Positions 5,444 to 13,007 are shown, counted from the stretch's first letter. The stretch is 14,005 bases of DNA from CAYPKG01 sp964411275 (GCA_964411275.1 CAYPKG010000045.1:1-14005); one strand, 5' to 3'. Made by a program: numbers and translations. The notes: generated by a model not told the origin, from the sequence alone.

Positions 5444-6091
5444 GTGATTACGATACGAAATGAACAGCCCATGGATTACCGGCGGGTAGAGGAAATCACC
5501 CGCAAAGCATTCTGGAATTTGTATTTTCCTGGGGCAAGCGAGCATTATCTTGTGCATACCATGCGCAGCCACAAGGACTATATTCCCGAGCTTTCTTTTG
5601 TGATTGAAAAGCATGGCGAACTGATCGGCAGCATTCATTTCACTCATGCAAAAGTAATCACCCCAACAGGGGATGAAGTCCCCATCCTCCACTTTGGGCC
5701 GGTTAGCATTGCGCCGGAACTACACCGCCAGGGGTATGGCCGGGCGCTCATCACACACGCCATACAAAGGGCAGCAGACCAAGGGTATCGGGCGATCGTG
5801 CTTGGCGGCTTTCAGTATCATTATAAGCCGTATGGGTTTGCGGGTACAAAAAAATACAATATCTCGATGCCGGACGGCAAGTTCTATACCGGCATCATGG
5901 CATTGCCCCTCTATGAAGGAGCGTTGGACGGCGTCACCGGCAAGATTGGCTTCAGCGATGCGCTGTACCCCGATGAAACCGGGCTGGAAGCCTATGACGC
6001 TACCTTCCCGCCCATGGAAAAGCGGACGCTCCCTTGTCAACAGGAGTTCGAGAAGGCCGCTGCCGAATTGGATGAAAACGAATACGAATAG
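5444..6091 (+). CDS. GNAT-family N-acetyltransferase (YhbS-like)
   Basis: This 215-residue protein carries a GNAT fold in the first ~130 residues. The N-terminal IRNEQPMDYRRVEEITRKAF is the usual first strand and helix. FGPVSIAPELHRQGYGRALI (84-103) is motif A, whose Q-x-x-G-x-G/A loop (RQGYGR) binds the acetyl-CoA pyrophosphate. VLGGFQYHYKPYGFAG follows as motif B. The pattern is that of the YhbS subgroup, which acetylates small amines or peptides of unknown identity; the acceptor cannot be read from sequence. The GTG start is preceded by GGAGG (5435-5439) at a rather short four-base gap. It is transcribed alone, from its own extended -10 promoter to a hairpin directly at its stop codon. Confidence 0.88.
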   Translation: MITIRNEQPMDYRRVEEITRKAFWNLYFPGASEHYLVHTMRSHKDYIPELSFVIEKHGELIGSIHFTHAKVITPTGDEVPILHFGPVSIAPELHRQGYGRALITHAIQRAADQGYRAIVLGGFQYHYKPYGFAGTKKYNISMPDGKFYTGIMALPLYEGALDGVTGKIGFSDALYPDETGLEAYDATFPPMEKRTLPCQQEFEKAAAELDENEYE

Positions 6092-6114
6092 GCCGCTTCG
6101 CGGCCTTAAATTTT
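6090..6114 (+). terminator. Terminator of the acetyltransferase gene
   Basis: AGGCCGC-TTC-GCGGCCT (6090-6106) forms a seven-pair GC-rich stem with a tight loop, overlapping the TAG stop, followed by TAAATTTT. This is a compact intrinsic terminator. Confidence 0.7.
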
Positions 6115-6220
6115 GCCCCCGCAAGAGAGGGCAAAGAACCATTGGCCTTGCGAAATGGCTGCGTAAATGGAGTGATAAAACATTCACATATCATATCCAT
6201 ATAAAATTGCAATAATTCCC

Positions 6221-6248
6221 TTGACAACAGCATATTCCTATGTATAAA
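6221..6248 (+). promoter_or_regulatory. Promoter of the split-transketolase operon
   Basis: A perfect TTGACA (6221-6226) and TATAAA (6243-6248) are 16 bases apart. Transcription should start near 6255, inside the palindrome that follows, leaving an untranslated leader of about 120 bases before the ATG at 6376. Confidence 0.75.
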
Positions 6249-6272
6249 GTGGATAGTAGTACTATCTACTTT
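6246..6272 (+). promoter_or_regulatory. 27-bp palindromic operator overlapping -10 and start site
   Basis: AAAGTGGATAGTA (6246-6258) and TACTATCTACTTT (6260-6272) are inverted copies differing at one base, around a central G at 6259. The palindrome covers the end of the -10 box and the expected start site. A dimeric repressor here would shut off the operon. The MerR-type protein in the same operon is one candidate; however, MerR sites normally lie between -35 and -10, not downstream. The GntR protein of the first operon, or an unlinked regulator, is equally possible. Confidence 0.65.
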
Positions 6273-6375
6273 CTAATTTACCTAGTCTCTATTTGCAGGC
6301 CGTAATGTGTCTTTCTCTACTTTATTTCAATGTACCGGTTTTTCCGATGAACAAAATATATAAGGAGGGAAACAA

Positions 6376-7206
6376 ATGTCACTTGCTTCCAATGAAAAGC
6401 AACTGTTACTGGACACCGCCCGAGACCTTAGGCTGACAATGATAGACGTGATGGCCTGGTCTGGCGGCGCGCATATCGGCGGCTCGTTAAGCATTGCCGA
6501 TATACTGACCATTCTCTACTTCAAGTATCTCAATGTGAACCCAAAAGACCCGCAATGGGAGGACCGGGACCGCTTTGTCCTTTCCAAGGGGCATGCGGCC
6601 GCAGGGTATATCCCCGTCCTCGCGAAAAAAGGCTATTTCCCGGAGGAGGAGCTCAAATCCTTCAACCATTTCGGAAGCCCCTTCGCCATGCATCCCGACT
6701 CCAACAAGGTCATCGGCTGCGATGTATCCACAGGCTCCCTTGGGCATGGTCTTCCCATCGCCGCCGGCCTTGCGCTGGGCGGCCGGTACCTGAAAAAGAA
6801 CTACAAAACCGTTTGCCTCTTGGGAGACGGCGAGTGCTGCGAGGGCAGCGTGTGGGAGGCGGCCATGTCCATCGCCCATTTTAATCTCACAAACCTCATC
6901 ACAATCGTGGACCGCAACCGCCTGATGATCGACGGGTTTACGGAAGATGTCATGTCCCTCGAACCCCTCCAAGACAAATGGCGGGCGTTCGGCTTTGAGG
7001 TGATCGAAATCGACGGCCACAGCTTTGATGAGCTGGACGCGGCGCTTGAAACCGCCTGGGCAGCCACTGAAAAACCGGTTTTGATACTCACCAACACCAC
7101 CAAGGGCAAGGGCGTGGACTTTATGGAAAACAACGTGGTGTATCACTATGCCTCGGGCGATTCGGTATTATGCGAACAGGCCAAGGCTTCCATTATGAAG
7201 CAGTAG
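6376..7206 (+). CDS. Transketolase, N-terminal (thiamine diphosphate-binding) subunit
   Basis: This 276-residue protein has the usual length of the N subunit of split transketolases. It carries HIGGSLS (33-39), RFVLSKGHAAAGYIP (66-80), the TGSLGHGLPIAAG block (119-131) and the thiamine-diphosphate/Mg motif beginning GDGECCEG (150-157) and ending IVDRNR (177-182), where most family members have DNN. It pairs with the next gene's product to transfer a two-carbon ketol unit between sugars. AAGGAGGG lies seven bases before the ATG. It is the first gene of a six-gene operon, with only 12 bases to the C subunit. Housekeeping transketolases are usually single 660-residue chains, and split ones are often tied to specialised catabolism. 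The donor and acceptor cannot be deduced. Confidence 0.93.
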   Translation: MSLASNEKQLLLDTARDLRLTMIDVMAWSGGAHIGGSLSIADILTILYFKYLNVNPKDPQWEDRDRFVLSKGHAAAGYIPVLAKKGYFPEEELKSFNHFGSPFAMHPDSNKVIGCDVSTGSLGHGLPIAAGLALGGRYLKKNYKTVCLLGDGECCEGSVWEAAMSIAHFNLTNLITIVDRNRLMIDGFTEDVMSLEPLQDKWRAFGFEVIEIDGHSFDELDAALETAWAATEKPVLILTNTTKGKGVDFMENNVVYHYASGDSVLCEQAKASIMKQ

Positions 7207-7218
7207 GGAGGGATCACA

Positions 7219-8232
7219 ATGGCAGTAGTTACCGGAACAAACTGGAACGCGTACGACGCCTCTACCATGACCGCGCGGGAAATCTATGGCCGCACGCTGG
7301 CGGAGCTTGGAAAAGCCAACGAAAAAATCGTGGGCGTCACGGCAGACCTCGCGAAAACAACCGCGATTGTACACTTTGAAAAGGCCTTCCCAGACCGTTT
7401 CTTTAACGTGGGCATCGCGGAACAAAACATGTTCGGCATCGCCGCCGGACTGGCGAAGGCGGGACTCATCCCCTTTGCCTCCACCATGTCCGTGTTCGCT
7501 TGCCTGCGGGCCGGGGAGCAGGTGCGCACCGACATCGCCTATCAAAACCTGCCCGTGAAAATCATCGCCACCCACGCGGGCATTTCCTTCGGCCACGCCG
7601 GCACCACGCATCACTGTACAGAAGACCTCGCCATCATGCGCTCAATCGCCAACATGACGGTGATCTGTCCGGCGGACGGCATCGAGACCTCCAAGGCGGT
7701 GCAGGCCTGCGTGGATACGCCGGGGCCTGTGTACATCCGCATCGGCCGGGGGTTTGAGCCGCCCTGCTATGAAAGCGACGATTATACCTATGAAATTGGC
7801 AAGGCCATCACGATGCGCGAGGGCACGGATATTACCATCATCTGCTGCGGCATCGCGGTGTTGCAGTCCCTGCAGGCGGCAAAAACCCTGGCGGAGCAGG
7901 ATAATCTCTCGGTTCGGGTCATCAACATGCATACCATCAAGCCCATCGACAGGGATGCCATCCTAAAGGCAGTCACCGATACCCGCCGGATTTTAACCGT
8001 GGAGGAGCACAATGTGCTGGGCGGCCTGGGAGACGCCGTCGCCTCGGTCATCGCTGAAAGCGGGAAAGGCTGCGTGTTCAAAAAGCACGGCATGCAGGAT
8101 ACGTTTGCGACAATTGGCTATGCCGAGGATCTCTATGCCCATTACGGCCTTGACGCAAACGGCATCATCGATCAGGTGCGGGCCATGATGGGCCTTGAAT
8201 ACGAAGCCGATGAAAACTGGGACGACGAATAG
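7219..8232 (+). CDS. Transketolase, C-terminal (pyrimidine-binding) subunit
   Basis: At 337 residues this is somewhat longer than typical C subunits (about 310). Glu68 in FFNVGIAEQNMFGIAAGLA is the conserved glutamate that activates the aminopyrimidine of thiamine diphosphate. HAGISFGHAGTTHHCTEDLA carries the substrate-pocket histidine. A transketolase C domain fills the last third (INMHTIKPID, then TVEEHNVLGGLGDAVA). The C-terminal tail EYEADENWDDE is strongly acidic and looks like an extension not needed for the fold. GGAGGG lies close before the ATG. It acts only as a complex with the N subunit, the active site lying at their interface. Family assignment is firm. Confidence 0.93.
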   Translation: MAVVTGTNWNAYDASTMTAREIYGRTLAELGKANEKIVGVTADLAKTTAIVHFEKAFPDRFFNVGIAEQNMFGIAAGLAKAGLIPFASTMSVFACLRAGEQVRTDIAYQNLPVKIIATHAGISFGHAGTTHHCTEDLAIMRSIANMTVICPADGIETSKAVQACVDTPGPVYIRIGRGFEPPCYESDDYTYEIGKAITMREGTDITIICCGIAVLQSLQAAKTLAEQDNLSVRVINMHTIKPIDRDAILKAVTDTRRILTVEEHNVLGGLGDAVASVIAESGKGCVFKKHGMQDTFATIGYAEDLYAHYGLDANGIIDQVRAMMGLEYEADENWDDE

Positions 8233-8243
8233 GAGGGATGATC

Positions 8244-9035
8244 ATGACGGTACTACCTCCGGAAATTATGACGGCAAAGCTGTTCTTTAACGCCGCGTTC
8301 CCCGTAATGCAGGTGTTATTGGACGACGACCCCAAGCTGAAAAAATCCTTTCAGGACGTGGCGGCAACCGTGCAGTTCGGCGCGAAAAATGGCGATGAGC
8401 TTCTCTGCTGCCATCTCGTGTTCGACCATGGCACTGTCACCGTGATACAGGGGCCAGCACAGCAGCCGGACATCGCATTGACGTTTTCCACGGTGGAGAA
8501 GATGAACGCGCTGCTGCGCGGGGGCATGGCGCTGCCCTCCATCAGGGGATTAAGCCGCCTTGGATTGCTGATAAAGGTGCTGTCGCTGCTGATGGGGCTT
8601 ATGATCATGTCCCCCGGGAAACAGCCCAAGGATTTTCAGGGCCAAAGCCTGAAGGTAAAAATGAGCCTGTATATGATCACCCGGGCGCTGTCCCAATACA
8701 ACAAGCTGGGGAACCCGGACATGCAGGAATTCTGCCGGCGGCAGCCGGACCGGATTTACCAGTTTACGGTGGAAAACGGCGAGGATAAGGAATATATCGC
8801 CTGTTATCTTAGGGTCAAAGCCGGGCAGTCGAAATCCGGCCATGGCGTTTATACCCGGCGAAGCCCTTTCGTGCATTTCCGGTTTTTAAGCGTGGAGGGC
8901 GCGCTGAAGGTGCTATCAAAGGAAACACCCTTTGTAGAATCGGTGGAAAAGGGGTATGTGGAAACACTGGGAAGTCCGGAATACGCCTGCTATCTCAACG
9001 ACTATATGTCCATCCTCCAGGGGATGCTGACGTGA
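8244..9035 (+). CDS. SCP2-like protein, two tandem sterol-carrier-like halves
   Basis: This 263-residue protein matches nothing I can name, but its architecture is suggestive. In the first half, LVFDHGTVTVIQGPAQQPDI followed by ALTFSTVEKMNALLRGG has the pattern of SCP2 domains: a buried beta strand, x-x-P-D, then a helix with a gate residue. The second half (about 165-263) repeats it loosely, with YIACYLRVKAG...FRFLSVEGALKVL...LGSPEYACYLNDYMSIL. Between them GLLIKVLSLLMGLMIM is hydrophobic enough to line a lipid tunnel or touch a membrane. SCP2 folds bind lipids or acyl chains, or serve in acyl-CoA enzymes. I chose ATG 8244, because GGAGG (8232-8236) is seven bases before it but touches the alternative ATG at 8238. 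It overlaps no gene and lies 11 bases after the transketolase subunit. Function in this operon is unknown. Confidence 0.7.
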   Translation: MTVLPPEIMTAKLFFNAAFPVMQVLLDDDPKLKKSFQDVAATVQFGAKNGDELLCCHLVFDHGTVTVIQGPAQQPDIALTFSTVEKMNALLRGGMALPSIRGLSRLGLLIKVLSLLMGLMIMSPGKQPKDFQGQSLKVKMSLYMITRALSQYNKLGNPDMQEFCRRQPDRIYQFTVENGEDKEYIACYLRVKAGQSKSGHGVYTRRSPFVHFRFLSVEGALKVLSKETPFVESVEKGYVETLGSPEYACYLNDYMSILQGMLT

Positions 9036-9050
9036 TGAGGAGGGTGGACG

Positions 9051-10259
9051 ATGAAAGCCATTTATTTTGAAAAGGACATTCCCCGTATTCTCATTACAAA
9101 GTTCGCAGCGAAATACTGCAAACCCCTGTTGTATACCGGCTTAAACGCGGTAAAATACAACAAGAACCTCCCCGACCCTGCCCTGCCTGCATCCAACTGG
9201 CTGCGGGTAAAGAACATCGCCTGCGGCCTATGCGGCACCGACCTGAGCTTTTTTAAGGCCACCACCGGAACCAACTCCGCGTTCGAGCCCATCCCCACCT
9301 CCAAGCGCACCTACTTGGGCCATGAAAACGTGGGCGTGGTGGTAGAGGCAGGGCCTGCCGTCACCAAGTTCAAGGTGGGCGACCGGGTAACCCTCCGTGA
9401 GTATATGTCCGGCTGCGGCAACAAGGACATCTCCCCTCCCTGCCCCTATTGCGTAGAGGGCAATTACAACCTCTGCCTCAATTACGGCGAGCCAAGCCCC
9501 CATGCCCTCCCGGATGTGGGCGCGGGCTGGAGCGATACATTTCTCGCACCGGAGCAGCAGCTGTCCAATGTATTTGACGAGCTAAGCGACGAGCAGGCCG
9601 TCATGATAGAGCCCGCCGCCGTTTCCATCCACGCCGTGCTGATGGCGCCCCCAAGCCGGGGGGAACACGTGCTTATCATGGGCTGCGGCACAATCGGCTT
9701 AGGGATTGTCCAGGCGCTGAAAATCGTGGAGCCCGATTGCGAAATAACCGTGATGGAACGGGTAAAAACAAAACAAGCCTTCGCGAAAAAGCTGGGGGCG
9801 GATCATGTGCTCACCGGTGAACCATACGAGGCGGCGTCCAAGGCCACCGGCGGCAGCAAGGTGTATACCGGCATGGGCAACAACAAAATGTTCTTCGGCG
9901 GATTTGACAGGGTTTACGACTGCATCGGCGGCAATTGGTCCAACACCACGGCGCTGAGGCTGTTGCGCCCCCGGGGAACGCTGGTGAAAATCGGGCATCA
10001 TATGCGGGCCATCACATTTGACGAAAGCCCCATCTGGTGGCAGGAGCTCAAGCTGGTCGGCGTGGACGCACACGGCATGGAGGAATGGCAGGGACAGCGA
10101 AAATACACATTCGACCTGGCGCAGGAATGGATCAGGGACGGGGTGTATCAAACCGAGGGCTTCGTCACCCACCATTTCAAGCTGGACGATTACAAGCAGG
10201 CCATGAAGCTTGCCATGCAAAACCCGCCGGACGTGATCAAAATCGTGCTTGATTGCTGA
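9051..10259 (+). CDS. Zinc-dependent medium-chain alcohol/polyol dehydrogenase
   Basis: This 402-residue protein is an MDR-superfamily dehydrogenase, slightly longer than the usual 350. Catalytic zinc ligands are Cys61 (ACGLCGTD), His91-Glu92 (LGHENVG) and probably Glu187. The structural zinc site is the four cysteines 122, 131, 134 and 142, with an extended spacing (GCGNKDISPPCPYC...NLC). The NAD(P) Rossmann loop is GCGTIGLG (211-218). The N-terminal 50 residues carry an insertion before the catalytic cysteine. Two inserts of Gly/Lys/Asn-rich sequence lie near YTGMGNNKMFFGG. It oxidises a secondary or primary alcohol to ketone or aldehyde. The aldehyde dehydrogenase two genes on could take the product further. 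GGAGGG lies seven bases before the ATG, and the gap to the previous gene is 15 bases. Confidence 0.9.
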   Translation: MKAIYFEKDIPRILITKFAAKYCKPLLYTGLNAVKYNKNLPDPALPASNWLRVKNIACGLCGTDLSFFKATTGTNSAFEPIPTSKRTYLGHENVGVVVEAGPAVTKFKVGDRVTLREYMSGCGNKDISPPCPYCVEGNYNLCLNYGEPSPHALPDVGAGWSDTFLAPEQQLSNVFDELSDEQAVMIEPAAVSIHAVLMAPPSRGEHVLIMGCGTIGLGIVQALKIVEPDCEITVMERVKTKQAFAKKLGADHVLTGEPYEAASKATGGSKVYTGMGNNKMFFGGFDRVYDCIGGNWSNTTALRLLRPRGTLVKIGHHMRAITFDESPIWWQELKLVGVDAHGMEEWQGQRKYTFDLAQEWIRDGVYQTEGFVTHHFKLDDYKQAMKLAMQNPPDVIKIVLDC

Positions 10260-10281
10260 AAAAAGGGAGGAGCCTCCGCTG

Positions 10282-11439
10282 ATGAAAAACGCCGCTACTG
10301 CCGGGCTTATCAAGATCGGCGAACTGGCGAAAGCCACAAACACAAGCGTGTCCACCCTGAAATTCTATGTGAAGGAAGGGCTGATACAGCCCGCGTGCAA
10401 AACAGGCACAAACATGGCCTATTACGGCGCGGACTGTATCGCCCGGGTGCAGCTCATCAAATCCCTGCAGAAGGAGCATTATTATCCCCTTTCGGTGATC
10501 AAGCGCGTGCTGGAAAACTCCGACAGCCAGCTGGAGCTGAAATTTCTCGACGCGATCCACAAAGTGGACTATTCCAGCAGTAGCCGGACATATTCCCTGA
10601 CGGAGGCAGCAAAGATGAGCCGGTTGACAAAAGAGCAGATTGGGATGCTGTCTGAAAGCGGGCTGATAAAACCGCAGTTTTCCGGCAAAAGGCAACGATA
10701 CACCGATGAGGATCTGCAGTTGATGATGCTCCTTCGCCGCAGGATGGACGCGGGCATTCCCTTTGCGCAGTCGATTTTAGCTTTTCAGGTGTACGACCGT
10801 GGGCTGTGCGACGCGGCAAAGGCGGATGTGGATCTATTCATTCGCGGGGCGCTGCTTGTGGTGCGCCCCAGCGCAAAGGACGCGGTGCGCATGGTCTGCG
10901 TATCCGATGAAACGTTGGACGCCTTCATCAGCAAAAAGCGGGCCGCCTACAACCGGGCCTACGGCTCCGAACGCCTTGGCGACCTGGACCGGTTTGCCGT
11001 GAGCCTTTGCAGGCTCCTGGAGGAGATTGGGCACGCCCTTTGTGAACGGGGATATACGGACCTGGCCAAGCGATGCGAGGCTGCCCTGTCCGTATGCCCC
11101 GCGGGGGAGGACGATGTAAGCGAGGCCCTTCGGCATTGCCACATGCTGCTTAGTACCTGCGCCGAAAGCCTCAGCACCGTCATCGATATTTGCGGGCGCA
11201 TCCACGGGTATTATATTGCATTGGACCCGGAAAGCGCACAAGGCGCTGAGGCGGTGCTTCTATATAGCCTGCGGTTGTGCTGGCTTAGCCTCGCCCCCGA
11301 GCTTTTGGACTGCGGCGGCGAGGCAAGGGCCGCGCAAAGCGGGTTTGAGGACTTTGTGTCCCGGCAGAAAATCAAGTCCCCCGCCGGGTATTCCAAAAAA
11401 ATTCTCAGTGCGATCAAACAAACGGGAGGGACCATATGA
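10282..11439 (+). CDS. Regulator with two consecutive MerR-type DNA-binding domains
   Basis: From the ATG at 10282 the product has 385 residues. A first MerR winged helix is clear: LIKIGELAKATNTSVSTLKFY, the KEGLIQP turn, and NMAYYGADCIARVQLIKSLQ. About 60 residues later a second follows: YSLTEAAKMSRLTKEQIGML, SESGLIKPQFSGKRQRYTDEDL, then RRRMDAGIPFAQSI. The remaining ~215 residues are helical and Cys- and Leu-rich (SLCRLLEEIGHALCERG, CHMLLSTCAESL). I do not recognise them; they may sense a ligand or metal. The frame is open back to a TTG at 10249 inside the dehydrogenase gene, but GGAGG (10266-10270) supports 10282. The stop overlaps the next start as ATGA (11436-11439), so it is translationally coupled to the aldehyde dehydrogenase. 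It is the operon's likely own regulator. Confidence 0.8.
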   Translation: MKNAATAGLIKIGELAKATNTSVSTLKFYVKEGLIQPACKTGTNMAYYGADCIARVQLIKSLQKEHYYPLSVIKRVLENSDSQLELKFLDAIHKVDYSSSSRTYSLTEAAKMSRLTKEQIGMLSESGLIKPQFSGKRQRYTDEDLQLMMLLRRRMDAGIPFAQSILAFQVYDRGLCDAAKADVDLFIRGALLVVRPSAKDAVRMVCVSDETLDAFISKKRAAYNRAYGSERLGDLDRFAVSLCRLLEEIGHALCERGYTDLAKRCEAALSVCPAGEDDVSEALRHCHMLLSTCAESLSTVIDICGRIHGYYIALDPESAQGAEAVLLYSLRLCWLSLAPELLDCGGEARAAQSGFEDFVSRQKIKSPAGYSKKILSAIKQTGGTI

Positions 11440-12800
11440 GTATTTCTTCCATCGTTGCAAGCCAGCGCAGCTTTTTTGAAAGCGGAGCCACCCGCCCTCT
11501 TGGCTTCCGGCTGGAAGCGCTTGCAAAGCTGCAAAAGGCCATTATAGAAAACGAACCGCTGATCTACGCGGCGATGCGGGAGGATTTGAACAAGTCCCCC
11601 TTTGAAACGTATATGACGGAAATCGGCATGGTGCGAGAGGAGCTTACCTTTCACAAAAAGCACCTCGCCCGATGGGTGAAATCAAAGCCTGTGAAAACCC
11701 CCATCACCCAGTTTCACGCCCGGAGCTTCGTTTCGCCGGAGCCTTACGGGGTGGTGCTGGTGATGTCGCCCTGGAATTATCCCCTGCAGCTTTGCCTGGA
11801 GCCCCTCATCGGCGCGATTTCTGCGGGCAACTGCGCCGTCATAAAACCCTCCGCCTACGCCGGCGCTACAAGCCGGGCAGTGGCAAAACTCCTTGGCGAG
11901 GCGTTTGCGCCGGAGTATATCGCGGTTGTGGAGGGCGGACGAGAGGAAAATAAGGCGCTGTTGGACGAGGTGTTCGATTACATCTTCTTCACCGGAAGCG
12001 TGGCTGTCGGGAAAACCGTCATGGCGGCCGCCGCGAAAAACCTCACCCCCGTCACGCTGGAGCTCGGGGGCAAAAGCCCCGTCATCGTGGACGAAACGGC
12101 GGACATCCCCCTGGCGGCGAAGCGGATCGCCTTTGGAAAGGTGTTAAACGCGGGGCAAACCTGCGTGGAGCCGGATTACCTGTTCCTCCACGAGTCCGTG
12201 AAGGACCGCTTCCTTCTGGAATATCAAAAGGCTCTGGCGTCGTTTTTCCCAAACGGAGACTACAGCGAGTTTCCTTGCATCATCAGCGAAAAGCATTTTG
12301 CCCGGGTGACAAAGCTCATGGAGGGGGAGCAGGCCGTTATCGGCGGCGGGAGCGACCCAGTCCGGCGGTTTGTGGAGCCCAGCGTGCTTCTCCCCGTTTC
12401 CCCGGACGCTCCCATCATGCAAGAGGAGATATTCGGGCCCATACTGCCCGTGCTGCCATACACGGATTTGGACGCGTGCATTTCCTTTATCCGTTCCCGG
12501 GAAAAACCCCTTGCGCTGTACCTCTTTACCAATAGCGCCGCGGTGGAAGAGCGGGTTCTCAACGCCTGCTCCTTTGGCGGGGGCTGCATCAACGACACAA
12601 TCATCCATCTGGCCAATCCCCGCCTGGGCTTTGGCGGCGTGGGCCATTCCGGGATGGGGAGCTATCATGGGAAGCAAAGCTTCGACACGTTCACCCATTA
12701 CCGCAGCATCGTAAAAAAGTCCAACTGGATCGATCTGCCCATGCGGTATCATCCCTATCAGGAGCGGTATTTTCAAATGGTGCGGAAGTTGATGAAATAG
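11436..12800 (+). CDS. Class-3 NAD(P)-dependent aldehyde dehydrogenase
   Basis: At 454 residues this has the compact length of class-3 (ALDH3, fatty-aldehyde type) enzymes, without the N-terminal ~40 residues of class 1/2. Key residues are Asn114 in MSPWNYP (oxyanion hole), Glu209 in TLELGGKSPV (general base), and Cys243 in LNAGQTCVEPDY (nucleophile). The cofactor loop is FFTGSVAVGK (184-193), and EEIFGPILPV binds the nicotinamide ribose. The C-terminal motif GFGGVGHSGMGSYHGKQSFDTF is exactly that of class 3. It oxidises aldehydes to carboxylates, often medium or long chain in this class. GGGAGGG lies before its ATG inside the end of the MerR gene, whose stop it overlaps. It is the last gene of the operon. 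Confidence 0.93.
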   Translation: MSISSIVASQRSFFESGATRPLGFRLEALAKLQKAIIENEPLIYAAMREDLNKSPFETYMTEIGMVREELTFHKKHLARWVKSKPVKTPITQFHARSFVSPEPYGVVLVMSPWNYPLQLCLEPLIGAISAGNCAVIKPSAYAGATSRAVAKLLGEAFAPEYIAVVEGGREENKALLDEVFDYIFFTGSVAVGKTVMAAAAKNLTPVTLELGGKSPVIVDETADIPLAAKRIAFGKVLNAGQTCVEPDYLFLHESVKDRFLLEYQKALASFFPNGDYSEFPCIISEKHFARVTKLMEGEQAVIGGGSDPVRRFVEPSVLLPVSPDAPIMQEEIFGPILPVLPYTDLDACISFIRSREKPLALYLFTNSAAVEERVLNACSFGGGCINDTIIHLANPRLGFGGVGHSGMGSYHGKQSFDTFTHYRSIVKKSNWIDLPMRYHPYQERYFQMVRKLMK

Positions 12801-12848
12801 CATTGCATCAAAAATAGCGACCCATGTCATAAAAATAAACAAATCCTT

Positions 12849-12905
12849 CTGTCATTCTGAGCGCTGCAAAGAATTTTAGATCCTTCACAGCATTCAGGAT
12901 GACAG
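12849..12905. repeat. Dispersed-type palindromic intergenic repeat (TGTCATTCTGAG class)
   Basis: CTGTCATTCTGA (12849-12860) and TCAGGATGACAG (12894-12905) pair over 12 bases with one G-T wobble, enclosing AAGAATTTTAGATCCTTC. Sequences of this TGTCATTCTGAGCG...AAGAAT...GATCCTTC...CAGGATGACA form recur, from memory, between genes of many bacteria. Here it sits between two transcription units. Only one copy is in the window, so its repeat nature is recall, while the hairpin is seen directly. Confidence 0.6.
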
Positions 12906-12977
12906 CTTTGGCTGCCATTCCGGTGCCAAGGCGCAAACGGAAAAAACTGATTTTCCCATGCGCTTTTTATAAAAGAA

Positions 12978-13007
12978 TTGCAAAAGGCTATTGCCGCCCA
13001 GTATAAT
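12978..13007 (+). promoter_or_regulatory. Possible promoter of the PfkB-family kinase gene
   Basis: TTGCAA (12978-12983) and a perfect TATAAT (13002-13007) are 18 bases apart. Transcription would begin near 13014, within the ribosome-binding site (13013-13021), leaving almost no leader. Either translation starts at 13028 from a near-leaderless message, or another promoter is used (for example around TTTTATAAAAG at 12965-12975). Confidence 0.35.

Noticed and set aside
6487..7146. 219-codon antisense frame under the transketolase N subunit, and similar ones under later genes
   Set aside because: Shadows of strongly conserved plus-strand genes; no family resemblance and no ribosome-binding sites.
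6376..8232. 1-deoxyxylulose-5-phosphate synthase or a pyruvate dehydrogenase E1 pair instead of transketolase
   Set aside because: The SKGHAAAGYIP and TGSLGHGLPIAAG blocks and the split near residue 276 are those of split transketolases; DXS is a single chain with different N-terminal spacing.
6221..8232. Sulfoquinovose transketolase (Sqw) pathway
   Set aside because: That pathway also uses a split transketolase and an RpiB-type isomerase, but no sulfoquinovosidase, sulfonate exporter or linked isomerase lies in this operon; the RpiB gene is in a different unit.
10266..10277. GGAGGAGCCTCC self-complementary sequence hiding the ribosome-binding site of the regulator gene
   Set aside because: The stem would be only four or five pairs with a very small loop; too weak to call a translational switch.
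10249..10281. Upstream TTG start for the MerR-type regulator
   Set aside because: It would overlap the dehydrogenase gene without a ribosome-binding site; the GGAGG at 10266-10270 and ATG at 10282 explain the start, and the MerR domain begins after it.
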